Assembly: GCF_031344055.1 (NCBI RefSeq) | Contig: NZ_JADBEN010000002.1 | DNA from: Methylobacillus flagellatus_A | GTDB lineage: Bacteria; Pseudomonadota; Gammaproteobacteria; Burkholderiales; Methylophilaceae | Direction: 5' to 3' (one strand) | DNA: 64,000 nucleotides | Part shown: piece after piece, positions 16,159 to 23,775 of the stretch | Layout of the letters: each line of letters starts with the position of its first letter | Position numbering within the stretch: the stretch's first letter is position 1 | Made by a program: the position numbers and the translations under genes | Notes under the pieces: generated by a model | Database searches by the model: none | The model's input: the letters and a program-made list of their open reading frames with translations, nothing else | What the model was told of the DNA's origin: nothing

Positions 16159-17202
16159 ATGAATCAATTGGCGACAACCGAACAGCAATACCAAGCCTTC
16201 CACAATGCCAAGAAGGAACAAAAACTGCGTAACCGTGAAGCAGCGCAAGCCATCGGCATCAGCGAAGGCCAGGCCATCGCCAATGCGATTGGTCGTGAAA
16301 CCGTACGCCTCAAGGGGCCGTTCAACGAGATCATTGCTGATGTGCCAAAGCTTGGCCGCGTGATGGCGCTTACCCGCAATGAAAGCACCGTGCATGAGAA
16401 AGTCGGCACATACGAAAACGTATCGTTCGACCATGTCGGCCTGGTCGTTGGCCCAGACATCGACTTGCGCATTTTCTATTCGCAATGGAAGCATGGATAT
16501 GCAGTAACCGAAGAAACCGAAAAAGGCACCCAGCGCAGCCTGCAGTTCTACGATGCCACCGGCACGGCGATCCACAAGATCCACCTCAAGGATTTCAGCA
16601 ATGTGGATGCCTGGAACGACTTGGTACAAAAATACCGCAGCGACGACCAGACGCCGGGCCAGGAAGTCGAGGCGGCCAAGCCTGCTTCCGCTGAGAAGCC
16701 CGATAGCGAAATCGACCAGGAAAGCTTCAAGGCCGCTTGGCTGGCCATGAAGGATACGCACGACTTCTTCATGCTGTTGCGCAAGTTCGGCGTTGGCCGC
16801 ACCCAAGGATTGCGCTTGGCGCCTGAGGGCCATGCATACAAGGTGGATAACAATGCCGCCAAGCAAATGCTGGAAACTGCCGCGGCAGACGGCACCAGCA
16901 TCATGTGCTTTGTCGGCAATCCGGGCAATATCCAGATCCATACCGGTCCGATCAAGAACGTGAAGGAACTCGGCCCCTGGATCAACGTGCTGGACGAGTC
17001 GTTCAACCTGCACTTGCGCACCGACCTGATCGTGGAAACCTGGGTTGTCAAAAAGCCGACTGAAGACGGCATCGTGACTTCGCTGGAAGTGTTTGATAAA
17101 AATGGCGAAATCATGGCGCAGTTCTTTGGCGAGCGTAAGCCGGGCAAGCCCGAGCTCGAAGCTTGGCGCAACATCGTGGCCCAGCTGCCGACACTGAAAT
17201 AA
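16159..17202 (+). CDS. hmuS: Haem-handling/degrading protein HmuS (HemS/ChuS family)
   Basis: Cytoplasmic protein of 347 residues, the family length, made of two similar halves (about 30-170 and 200-340) as in HemS/ChuS. Typical segments: NREAAQAIGISEGQAIANAI, the VMALTRNESTVHEKVGTYEN stretch, and AIHKIHLKDFSNVDAW. It binds incoming haem and may open the ring or pass it on (family knowledge). The ATG at 16159 is chosen because of AAAGGAG 6-7 bases upstream; the upstream in-frame extension has no coding character. First of the operon hmuSTUV. Confidence 0.95.
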   Translation: MNQLATTEQQYQAFHNAKKEQKLRNREAAQAIGISEGQAIANAIGRETVRLKGPFNEIIADVPKLGRVMALTRNESTVHEKVGTYENVSFDHVGLVVGPDIDLRIFYSQWKHGYAVTEETEKGTQRSLQFYDATGTAIHKIHLKDFSNVDAWNDLVQKYRSDDQTPGQEVEAAKPASAEKPDSEIDQESFKAAWLAMKDTHDFFMLLRKFGVGRTQGLRLAPEGHAYKVDNNAAKQMLETAAADGTSIMCFVGNPGNIQIHTGPIKNVKELGPWINVLDESFNLHLRTDLIVETWVVKKPTEDGIVTSLEVFDKNGEIMAQFFGERKPGKPELEAWRNIVAQLPTLK

Positions 17203-17215
17203 TCAAAGGAAAGCA

Positions 17216-18055
17216 ATGAAAATCCGCGCCCTGTTGCTCGCTACCGGCTTGATGTTCGGTAGCCATGTTGCTATTGCGGCTGAGAAGCTGTTGACGATAG
17301 GTGGTGCCGTGACTGAGATTGTCTTTGCCCTGGGCAAGGGCGACGAAGTCATTGCCAATGACATCACCAGCGTCTATCCCCAGGCCGCCGCCAATAAGCC
17401 CAAGGTAGGCTATATGCGGACCTTGTCCGCGGAAGGATTGGTGTCTACCGGTGCCACGCTGATCATCGCCGAGGCTGGCGCAGGTCCCCGCAACGTGATC
17501 GACCAGGTGCGCAATGTCGGCATCAAGGTGCTGCAACTGCAGGAGAATTCGCATACCCCGCAACAAGTGGCGGCGGATATCCGTACCATAGGCAAACAGC
17601 TCAACGCAAGCAGCACGGAGCAACTCGCCAAGCAATACGAAGCTGCCTGGAAAGAGGCGGAAGCCAAGCTTGCGAAGCTGCCTGACCATCCTCGCGTATT
17701 GTTTGTCATGAATAATTCCGGGCGCGGCGCCCAGGCGGCCGGCGACGATACTGCCGCATCGGCCGTCATCAAGCTGGTGCATGCCGAGAACGTGATGGCT
17801 TCGCAATACAAAGGCTATAGGCCGCTGACCGCCGAAGCGCTGGTGGCAGCCGCGCCCGATGTGATCATCACTACCAACGAGGGGCTGGAAGCCAGCGGCG
17901 GTTTGCAGAACTTCCTGAAAACGCCGGGCCTCAATATGACGCCCGCAGGCAAGAACAACCGGATCGTCAGCATGGATACGCAATACATTCTCGGATTCAC
18001 TCCCCGCCTCCCCGCCGCGCTTGTCGAGCTGGGGCAAGCTATTCGCAAGCAATGA
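17216..18055 (+). CDS. hmuT: Periplasmic haemin-binding protein HmuT of ABC importer
   Basis: 279-residue substrate-binding protein of the class III (FepB/BtuF-like) fold. Signal peptide MKIRALLLATGLMFGSHVAI is cut near IAA/EK. Then LLTIGGAVTEIVFALGKGDE, the haem-binding family's start, VGYMRTLSAEGLVSTGATLI, the long backbone helix and the C-terminal lobe (NRIVSMDTQYILGFTPRLP). RBS AAAGGAAAG sits before the ATG. Its TGA overlaps hmuU as ATGA. It carries haem from the outer-membrane receptors to HmuUV. Confidence 0.95.
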   Translation: MKIRALLLATGLMFGSHVAIAAEKLLTIGGAVTEIVFALGKGDEVIANDITSVYPQAAANKPKVGYMRTLSAEGLVSTGATLIIAEAGAGPRNVIDQVRNVGIKVLQLQENSHTPQQVAADIRTIGKQLNASSTEQLAKQYEAAWKEAEAKLAKLPDHPRVLFVMNNSGRGAQAAGDDTAASAVIKLVHAENVMASQYKGYRPLTAEALVAAAPDVIITTNEGLEASGGLQNFLKTPGLNMTPAGKNNRIVSMDTQYILGFTPRLPAALVELGQAIRKQ

Positions 18056-19155
18056 GCGGAGCGGCATCCTCCTTGCGAATGGCCTTGCCTGCAAGCCGTA
18101 GCCTGCAATTACGCAGCCGTGTATTGATCGGGCTGGGCGTGACCCTTTTCATCCTGGTCGTACTGGCGGCAGGCATAGGCGCGGTCAGCATTGCGCCGTT
18201 GGATGTCGTCAAGCTATTGACCAGCCCGCCCGGGTCTGCCGCATGGCAATCCATTCCGCAAGAGCACATGCAGCAAGCCATGGTGCTGTGGAATATACGC
18301 CTGCCCCGCCTGGCCCTCGGCATACTCACCGGCGCGGCATTGGCCGTATCCGGCGCGGCGATGCAGGCACTGCTGCGCAACCCGCTGGCAGAGCCCGGAT
18401 TGGTTGGCGTTTCCGGCGGCGCAGCTTTGTTTGCAGCGCTTGCCATTGTGCTGGGCGGCGTCTGGATGGCGGCATTGCACGACGTGATCGGCGAGTTCGC
18501 CCTGCCCATCTTCGCCTTCATCGGCAGCCTGATTGCCACTATCCTGATTTTCGTCATTTCAACGCGCCAGGGGCGCACCTCGATCGCCCTGATGCTGCTG
18601 GCCGGGATTGCCATCAGTTCGCTCTGCGGGGCGTTGATCGGCTTGATGACGTTTATCGCCTCGGATTTGCAGATGCGTTCGCTCAACTTCTGGTCCTTGG
18701 GCAGCCTGGGCGCCGCCACTTGGCCAATGGTCGCCATGGTGGCTTGCCTGAGCGGCAGTTCCGTCCTCATCCTGCTCAAGCAATCCAGCGCGCTCAACAC
18801 GCTTGCGCTCGGCGAAGTGCAGGCCAGTCTGTTGGGCGTTTCCGTACGCCGCCTCAATCAGGTATGCATCGGCGCGATTGCGCTTGCCGTGGGCGCCGTG
18901 GTGTCGGTGACGGGCATCATCGGCTTTATCGGCCTGGTGGCGCCGCACCTGGTGCGGCTGGCGATTGGCCCGGACCAGCGCCTGGTCATGCCGGCCTCCG
19001 CACTGGTAGGCGCCATCCTGGTGCTGCTGTCGGACTTGCTTGCGCGCACGATTGCCGTGCCGACGGAGGTGCCCGTCGGCATCATCACCGCCCTGCTCGG
19101 CGTGCCCTTCTTCCTCGCGCTGCTGTTCCGCATGCGCCGCAAAATCGGGGTATAG
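18052..19155 (+). CDS. hmuU: Haemin ABC transporter permease HmuU (FecCD family)
   Basis: Inner-membrane channel, 367 residues with about ten hydrophobic segments. Family motifs: WNIRLPRLALGILTGAALAV, GAAMQALLRNPLAEPGLVGV, LLAGIAISSLCGALIGL, and GFIGLVAPHLVRLAIGPDQR (the coupling loop to the ATPase) with VPVGIITALLGVPFFLALLF at the end. ATGA overlap with hmuT and 8 bases before hmuV. An N-terminal soluble extension of about 24 residues precedes the first helix. Confidence 0.95.
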   Translation: MSGAASSLRMALPASRSLQLRSRVLIGLGVTLFILVVLAAGIGAVSIAPLDVVKLLTSPPGSAAWQSIPQEHMQQAMVLWNIRLPRLALGILTGAALAVSGAAMQALLRNPLAEPGLVGVSGGAALFAALAIVLGGVWMAALHDVIGEFALPIFAFIGSLIATILIFVISTRQGRTSIALMLLAGIAISSLCGALIGLMTFIASDLQMRSLNFWSLGSLGAATWPMVAMVACLSGSSVLILLKQSSALNTLALGEVQASLLGVSVRRLNQVCIGAIALAVGAVVSVTGIIGFIGLVAPHLVRLAIGPDQRLVMPASALVGAILVLLSDLLARTIAVPTEVPVGIITALLGVPFFLALLFRMRRKIGV

Positions 19156-19163
19156 GGATAGTC

Positions 19164-19991
19164 ATGCTAAAAGTCATCAATACCGGACTCGATATTGGCA
19201 GCAAGACATTGCTGCGCGATATCAACTTCATGATTCCACCAGGAGAGCTGGTGGCGATCTGCGGTCCCAACGGCGCCGGCAAGAGTTCGCTCATCCGCCT
19301 GCTGTCCGGGGAATTGAAGCCCAGCCAAGGCGAAGTACATTGGGGCGACAAGCGCTTATCCGAATGGAATTTGCTCAAGCTCGCGCGCCAGCGTGCGCTT
19401 ATGCAGCAACAGGCTGAAGTGGGCTTTGCCTATACTGCACTGGAAATCATCCTATTGGGGCGTCATCCGCACCATCAAGGTGCAAACCGCCCGCAGGATT
19501 ACCAGATCGCCATGGCGGCTATGCAGGAAGTCGATGCGGCCCATCTGGCCGAGCAGGTGTATACCACCCTCTCGGGAGGGGAGCAGGCGCGGGTGCAGAT
19601 GGCGCGCGTGCTGGCCCAGATATGGGAGCCAGGCGAAGGCCCCAGGCTGCTCCTGCTGGACGAACCCACCGCGGCACTGGATCCGCGTCAACAGCACCGC
19701 ATTCTCGAGATCGCCCGCAAATGGGCGGACAAGGGCGATGTGGCAGTAGTCGCCATCGTGCACGACCTCAACCTCGCAGCGCAATATGCAGACCGTATTG
19801 CCTTGCTGCGCGACGGCAGGCTGCAAGCGATTGACCGGGTGGAAGCCATCATGACGCCCGCCATGGTCGAAGCCTGCTTCGACCTGCCCTGCATACTGCT
19901 CAACCACCCTGATGGCGGCACGCCTATGATCGCCGCACGCCGGCACCATTCCCAATGGAGGAAGCAAGATGAGCACGCTCAAGACCGTTGA
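19164..19991 (+). CDS. hmuV: Haemin ABC transporter ATPase HmuV
   Basis: Cytoplasmic ATP-binding subunit, 275 residues. Walker A GPNGAGKSS (34-42), signature LSGGE (136-140), Walker B LLLLDEP (162-168), D-loop SALD-like AALD, and switch His in IVHDLN. The spacing insertion before Walker B (WEPGEGPRLL) is the usual HmuV feature. The start at 19164 is chosen from hmuU spacing; the frame is open far upstream but that part is antisense-like shadow. Its end overlaps the following VOC gene by 23 bases. Confidence 0.95.
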   Translation: MLKVINTGLDIGSKTLLRDINFMIPPGELVAICGPNGAGKSSLIRLLSGELKPSQGEVHWGDKRLSEWNLLKLARQRALMQQQAEVGFAYTALEIILLGRHPHHQGANRPQDYQIAMAAMQEVDAAHLAEQVYTTLSGGEQARVQMARVLAQIWEPGEGPRLLLLDEPTAALDPRQQHRILEIARKWADKGDVAVVAIVHDLNLAAQYADRIALLRDGRLQAIDRVEAIMTPAMVEACFDLPCILLNHPDGGTPMIAARRHHSQWRKQDEHAQDR

Positions 19992-20334
19992 AATCAAGGC
20001 ATTCGTGCCGGCCAAGGATTTCAAGCTTTCCCAGCAGTTCTACCAGGATATCGGTTTCGAGAAGCGTTCTGAAGGCGGCGGCATCGCCTATTTTTGTTAT
20101 GAACATTGCGCTTTCCTGCTGCAGGATTTCTATGTACAGCCTTACGCGGACAATTTCATGATGCATTTGCTGGTGGAGGATGCGGATGCCTGGCATGAGC
20201 GTATCCGGCAGTCCGGCATAGCCGAGAAATATGGCAGTAAAATCTCAGAAGTGACCGACCAGCCATGGCGTATGCGCGATTTTGTCTTCACCGACCCGAG
20301 CGGAGTGCTCTGGCGCATCGGCCATAATATCTAG
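19969..20334 (+). CDS. VOC (glyoxalase/bleomycin-resistance fold) family protein
   Basis: 121-residue single-module VOC protein: KAFVPAKDFKLSQQFYQDIGF at the start and DFVFTDPSGVLWRIGHN at the end are the two paired beta-alpha-beta units. GGAGG lies ahead of the ATG. It overlaps hmuV, so it is expressed with the haem importer. VOC proteins bind divalent metals and act on small molecules; the reaction here is unknown. Its place behind hmuV suggests a role near haem or iron handling, but this is only context. Confidence 0.85.
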   Translation: MSTLKTVEIKAFVPAKDFKLSQQFYQDIGFEKRSEGGGIAYFCYEHCAFLLQDFYVQPYADNFMMHLLVEDADAWHERIRQSGIAEKYGSKISEVTDQPWRMRDFVFTDPSGVLWRIGHNI

Positions 20335-20409
20335 CAAATACTCCTGGCCTGTTCCTTGCTTGATAAGCAATGTGTGACATTGCAATCTGCAAGAAAGGAA
20401 TGGTGCCTC

Positions 20410-20832
20410 ATGAAAAGCTTCTGGACATTATGCTGTATCGCCGGCCTCAATCTCCTCAGCACATCGGCCATCGCCGCTTCCGAGCAACAACTGCAAGTCG
20501 AGCCGGTGCTGCGCAGCGTCAAGGCCTGGGATGGCAAGAATTACGCCAATTACCCGGGCGGCAAGCCGGAGCTGAGCGTGTTGCGCTTTACCATTCCGCC
20601 CAACACATCCCTGCCATGGCATAGCAATCCTGTGCCCAATGTCGCCTATATCCTTTCCGGCGAAATCACCGTGGAAAAGCATGGCACCGGCGAAACATTG
20701 CACCTCGGCCCAGGGCAGGCGCTCCCCGAAATGGTGCATGCCGTGCACCGTGGTTATACAGGCGATAGCCCTGCGGTATTGATTGTGTTCTACGCGGGCG
20801 GCGAAGGCATTCCATTGCTGGAAGAGCAATGA
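20410..20832 (+). CDS. Secreted cupin-domain protein
   Basis: 140 residues from ATG 20410 (AAGGAA upstream; an in-frame ATG-like start at 20356 lacks signal character). Signal peptide MKSFWTLCCIAGLNLLSTSA is cut near IAA/SE. The single cupin barrel has motif 1 PWHSNPVPNVAYILSGEITVEK (H in place of the first metal ligand, then E) and motif 2 GPGQALPEMVHAVHRG. Periplasmic cupins of this type are often described only as binding proteins. Last gene on the plus strand before the convergent pgeF; probably still in the haem operon, 75 bases after the VOC gene. Confidence 0.88.
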   Translation: MKSFWTLCCIAGLNLLSTSAIAASEQQLQVEPVLRSVKAWDGKNYANYPGGKPELSVLRFTIPPNTSLPWHSNPVPNVAYILSGEITVEKHGTGETLHLGPGQALPEMVHAVHRGYTGDSPAVLIVFYAGGEGIPLLEEQ

Positions 20833-20903
20833 TCGAAGCAGTACAAGGCAAAGAGTATAACTTCAGGAAATTTTATCAGCTGTCCTAGATATTTATTTTA
20901 GTG

Positions 20904-21638
20904 TTACTCCAGCCAGATCAGGCTTGCCATACGACCTGTGGCCTGGTCGCGGCGGAACGAGAAAAAACGCCCGGCATCATGATAAGTGCATAGGCCCCCG
21001 CCGTAGGTTTCTGTCACGCCGACGTTCGCCAAACGCTGCCGCCCTAGCTGGAAAATATCGCCCAGCCATTTTCCGGCAGGAGCGCGCTTGAAGGCCTGTT
21101 CAGCCCTTGCGTCCTTTGCAATGAATGCCCTCCTCACCTCATCACCCACCTCGAAGGCGTCAGGCCCGATGGCCGGGCCCAGCCAAGCCAGCAAGTCGCT
21201 GCCGGGCTTACCCATTTCGACGACCGTCTTCTCTATCACGCCATCCAGCAGGCTGCGCCAGCCCGCATGCACAGCAGCCACGATGGTGCCTGCCTTATCG
21301 CAGATCAGCACAGGCAGACAGTCCGCCGTCATGACGGCACATACAGTGCGACGGGTGCGGGCAAAAGCGGCATCGGCATCAGGCGCGCAGCTGGCGGTAC
21401 CTGCATCCACCACCGTGATGCCATGCACCTGGTTGAGCCATACCGGCTCCGTTGGCACATAGCGGTTCAGGCGCTGGCGGTTGGCTGCCACATCCAGCGG
21501 CGCATCACCGACATGCATCCCCAGGTTCAAGCTGTCGTAAGGCGATTTGCTGATGCCGCCTGCCCGCGTGGTTTGCAACGCCCTGACATTGGCCGGCGCT
21601 GGCCAATCTGGAACAATCAAGTCTTGGTCATTCAGCAT
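20904..21638 (-). CDS. pgeF: Peptidoglycan editing factor / polyphenol oxidase family (YfiH/LACC1-like)
   Basis: 244 residues, single multicopper-oxidase-like (DUF152) domain. The metal-binding residues are in LNQVHG (His), MTADCLPVLI (Cys) and AAVHAGWRSLLDG (His), plus GPAIGPDAFEVGDEV. Established roles of the family include removing wrong amino acids from peptidoglycan precursors and purine nucleoside phosphorylase activity. ATG at 21638 is chosen; upstream in-frame sequence is the rluD acidic tail on another frame. Overlaps the rluD stop by 11 bases. Confidence 0.93.
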   Translation of the reverse strand: MLNDQDLIVPDWPAPANVRALQTTRAGGISKSPYDSLNLGMHVGDAPLDVAANRQRLNRYVPTEPVWLNQVHGITVVDAGTASCAPDADAAFARTRRTVCAVMTADCLPVLICDKAGTIVAAVHAGWRSLLDGVIEKTVVEMGKPGSDLLAWLGPAIGPDAFEVGDEVRRAFIAKDARAEQAFKRAPAGKWLGDIFQLGRQRLANVGVTETYGGGLCTYHDAGRFFSFRRDQATGRMASLIWLE

Positions 21639-22692
21639 CCTCGTCCTCCTCGAACCAGTCATCCCCTTCATCGTCGTCATACTCGTAGGCAAACTCGTCA
21701 TCATCCACGTAGAACGCATCCGCTTCTTCCGGCGGCACGTTTTCGGCGCGGATCGCTTCCAGCAGCACCTTCATGTCGGCGGCAAGCTCGACTTGCCACT
21801 CCATCGGTTCGCCGGTCGCAGGATGCTTAAGCCCGAGCCGGATGGCATGCAACGCCTGGCGCTTGAAATCGAGCAATACGGTCCTGAGGTTGTCCGAAAT
21901 ATGGCGTAGCGGCAGAATGCCGCGTATGCCGTAGACCGGATCGCCGACGATAGGTGCCTTGAGATGCTGCATGTGTACGCGGATCTGGTGCGTGCGCCCG
22001 GTTTCCAATAGGCAGCGCATGTAGGTATGCACGGAAAAGCGGTCCAGCACTTCATAATGGGTGACCGCGGGCTTGCCCATGCGGTTCACTGCCATCTTGG
22101 TGCGGGCGTGCGGATGGCGGCCGATAGGCTGCTCCACCTTGCCGTTGCGCCACACCTGCCCCCAGACGATGGTGCGATACTCGCGCTTGACGGTGCGCGC
22201 CTGCAATTGCCTAACCAGGTTCGTTTGCGCAGCCAGCGTCTTGGCAACCACCAGCAGGCCGCTAGTATCCTTGTCCAGCCGATGCACGATGCCGGCCCTG
22301 GGCACGTCCTTGAGCTGCGGTGCATGATAGAGCAAGGCATTGAGCAAGGTGCCGCTCCAGTTGCCCGCCGCAGGATGCACCACCAGGCCGGCAGGCTTGT
22401 TGATCACCAGGATATGCTCATCCTCGAACACCACGTCCAGCGGAATGTTTTCCGGTTCGAAAGCCGATGCCTCCGGCGCCGCTTGCGGCGTGATCTGTAC
22501 CTGCTCCCCACCCCACACCTTGAATTTGGCTGTGGGGGTTTCTTCGGCGATGGTGACCAGCCCATCCTTGATCCAGCCCTGTATGCGCGAACGCGAATGT
22601 TCAGGCATCAGGCGTTGCAGCGCCTGGTCCAGGCGCATGCCTCCAAGCTCCTGGGTAATTGTGAGAGTAATAGGCGTTGCGGTGTTGCTCAT
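21628..22692 (-). CDS. rluD: 23S rRNA pseudouridine synthase RluD
   Basis: 354 residues. S4-like RNA-binding domain (about 15-80: MRLDQALQRLMPEHSRSRIQ) then the RluA-type catalytic domain with GIVHRLDKDTSGLLVVAKT, whose Asp is the nucleophile, and RTHQIRVHMQHLKAPIVGD. The C-terminus is a strongly acidic tail (DDDEFAYEYDDDEGDDWFEE) longer than usual. It modifies helix 69 uridines of 23S rRNA. The rluD-pgeF pair and divergent bamD are the usual proteobacterial layout. Confidence 0.95.
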   Translation of the reverse strand: MSNTATPITLTITQELGGMRLDQALQRLMPEHSRSRIQGWIKDGLVTIAEETPTAKFKVWGGEQVQITPQAAPEASAFEPENIPLDVVFEDEHILVINKPAGLVVHPAAGNWSGTLLNALLYHAPQLKDVPRAGIVHRLDKDTSGLLVVAKTLAAQTNLVRQLQARTVKREYRTIVWGQVWRNGKVEQPIGRHPHARTKMAVNRMGKPAVTHYEVLDRFSVHTYMRCLLETGRTHQIRVHMQHLKAPIVGDPVYGIRGILPLRHISDNLRTVLLDFKRQALHAIRLGLKHPATGEPMEWQVELAADMKVLLEAIRAENVPPEEADAFYVDDDEFAYEYDDDEGDDWFEEDEDAE

Positions 22693-22778
22693 CGGTTATA
22701 ATCAATCATTATGCGCTGCGCCAAGGCAGCGGCATTGTGTTAAACGGCACCCACAACCTTAATCATGGATTTTTGTAA

Positions 22779-23582
22779 ATGAAGCATAGTTTAGCGTTAA
22801 TTGCAGTACTCTGGCTCACAGGCTGCGCGATTTTCGGCTCGCCGACGGAGCTGGATGAAACGAAGGGTTGGCCGGTGCAGCGTATCTATGCCGCTGCAAC
22901 GGAAAACATGACCACGCGCGACTATGAAAAAGCCATCAAGTATTTCCAGATCCTGGAATCCCGTTATCCGCATGGCCGCTATGCCACCCAGTCACAGCTT
23001 GAAGTGATTTACGCGCATTACAAGAAAAACGACCCTGCCGCCACGATGGCCGCGGCAGACCGCTTCATCAAGCTGCATCCCAACCACCCGAACGTGGACT
23101 ATGCATACTACATGAAGGGCCTGGCCACCTTCAACGAACGCGGCGTCATCGAAAAACTCACCAAGCAGCAAATCAGCGACCGCGACCCCAAATCGTTGCG
23201 CGAATCCTTCCTTGCCCTCAAGGAGCTGGTGAACCGCTTCCCCAACAGCCGCTATGTCAAGGACGCCACCTTGCGCATGAGCTATCTGGTGAATTCGCTC
23301 GCCCAGCATGAGCTGCACGTCGCCCGCTACTATATGAAGCGCCAGGCTTACGTGGCTGCGGCCAACCGCTGCAAATATGTCATGGAGTTCTACCCCGACA
23401 CGCCCCATATCGAAGAAGCCTTGGTGATCTTGATCAGCGCCTACGACGCCATGAACATGGATGACCTGCGCGACGACACCAAGCGCGTGCTGGCACAGAA
23501 CTATCCCAACAGCCCCATGCTCAGCAACAATGTGCCTAAGGACGAACGTGTCTGGTGGAAGTTCTGGGAAAGCCTGCTGTAG
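22779..23582 (+). CDS. bamD: Outer-membrane assembly lipoprotein BamD
   Basis: 267 residues; lipoprotein signal with lipobox LTGC (Cys16), followed by five TPR-like repeats (SRYPHGRYATQSQLEVIYAH, RFPNSRYVKDATLRMSYLVN and FYPDTPHIEEALVILISAY are typical). BamD is an essential part of the beta-barrel assembly machine in the inner leaflet of the outer membrane. Divergent from rluD with 86 bases between. Confidence 0.96.
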   Translation: MKHSLALIAVLWLTGCAIFGSPTELDETKGWPVQRIYAAATENMTTRDYEKAIKYFQILESRYPHGRYATQSQLEVIYAHYKKNDPAATMAAADRFIKLHPNHPNVDYAYYMKGLATFNERGVIEKLTKQQISDRDPKSLRESFLALKELVNRFPNSRYVKDATLRMSYLVNSLAQHELHVARYYMKRQAYVAAANRCKYVMEFYPDTPHIEEALVILISAYDAMNMDDLRDDTKRVLAQNYPNSPMLSNNVPKDERVWWKFWESLL

Positions 23583-23588
23583 GGCCGT

Positions 23589-23688
23589 TGACAAAACGCT
23601 TCCGGCGTTGTTGCCCTGCCTTGCCGTACTCTGCTTTTACTGTCTGCGGCAGGAGCGCCTAGCCAAGTCTTTTCGCTAAGTTTTGTCA
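23589..23688. repeat. Intergenic inverted repeat (9-base arms, 82-base interior)
   Basis: TGACAAAAC at 23589-23597 and GTTTTGTCA at 23680-23688 bracket a non-coding, GC-rich interior just after bamD. It has the look of a dispersed palindromic intergenic element, but only one copy is in this window. Confidence 0.4.
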
Positions 23689-23718
23689 GACGCTTTTAAT
23701 ACGCTCACATAAAAACAT

Positions 23719-23737
23719 GGCCGGGCATTGCCCGGCC
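23719..23737 (-). terminator. Intrinsic terminator of the der operon
   Basis: Perfect stem GGCCGGGC / GCCCGGCC with a 3-base loop; on the minus strand it is followed by TTTTT two bases on. It lies 39 bases after the der stop, and could also act on bamD read-through. Confidence 0.85.
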
Positions 23738-23775
23738 AATAATTCGCTAACTCTCTTTCCTAGCAGACATTCAAT

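Noticed and set aside
18243..19163. N-terminal extension of the hmuV frame
   Set aside because: Overlaps hmuU fully and is Arg/His/Gly-rich; HmuV starts at 19164.
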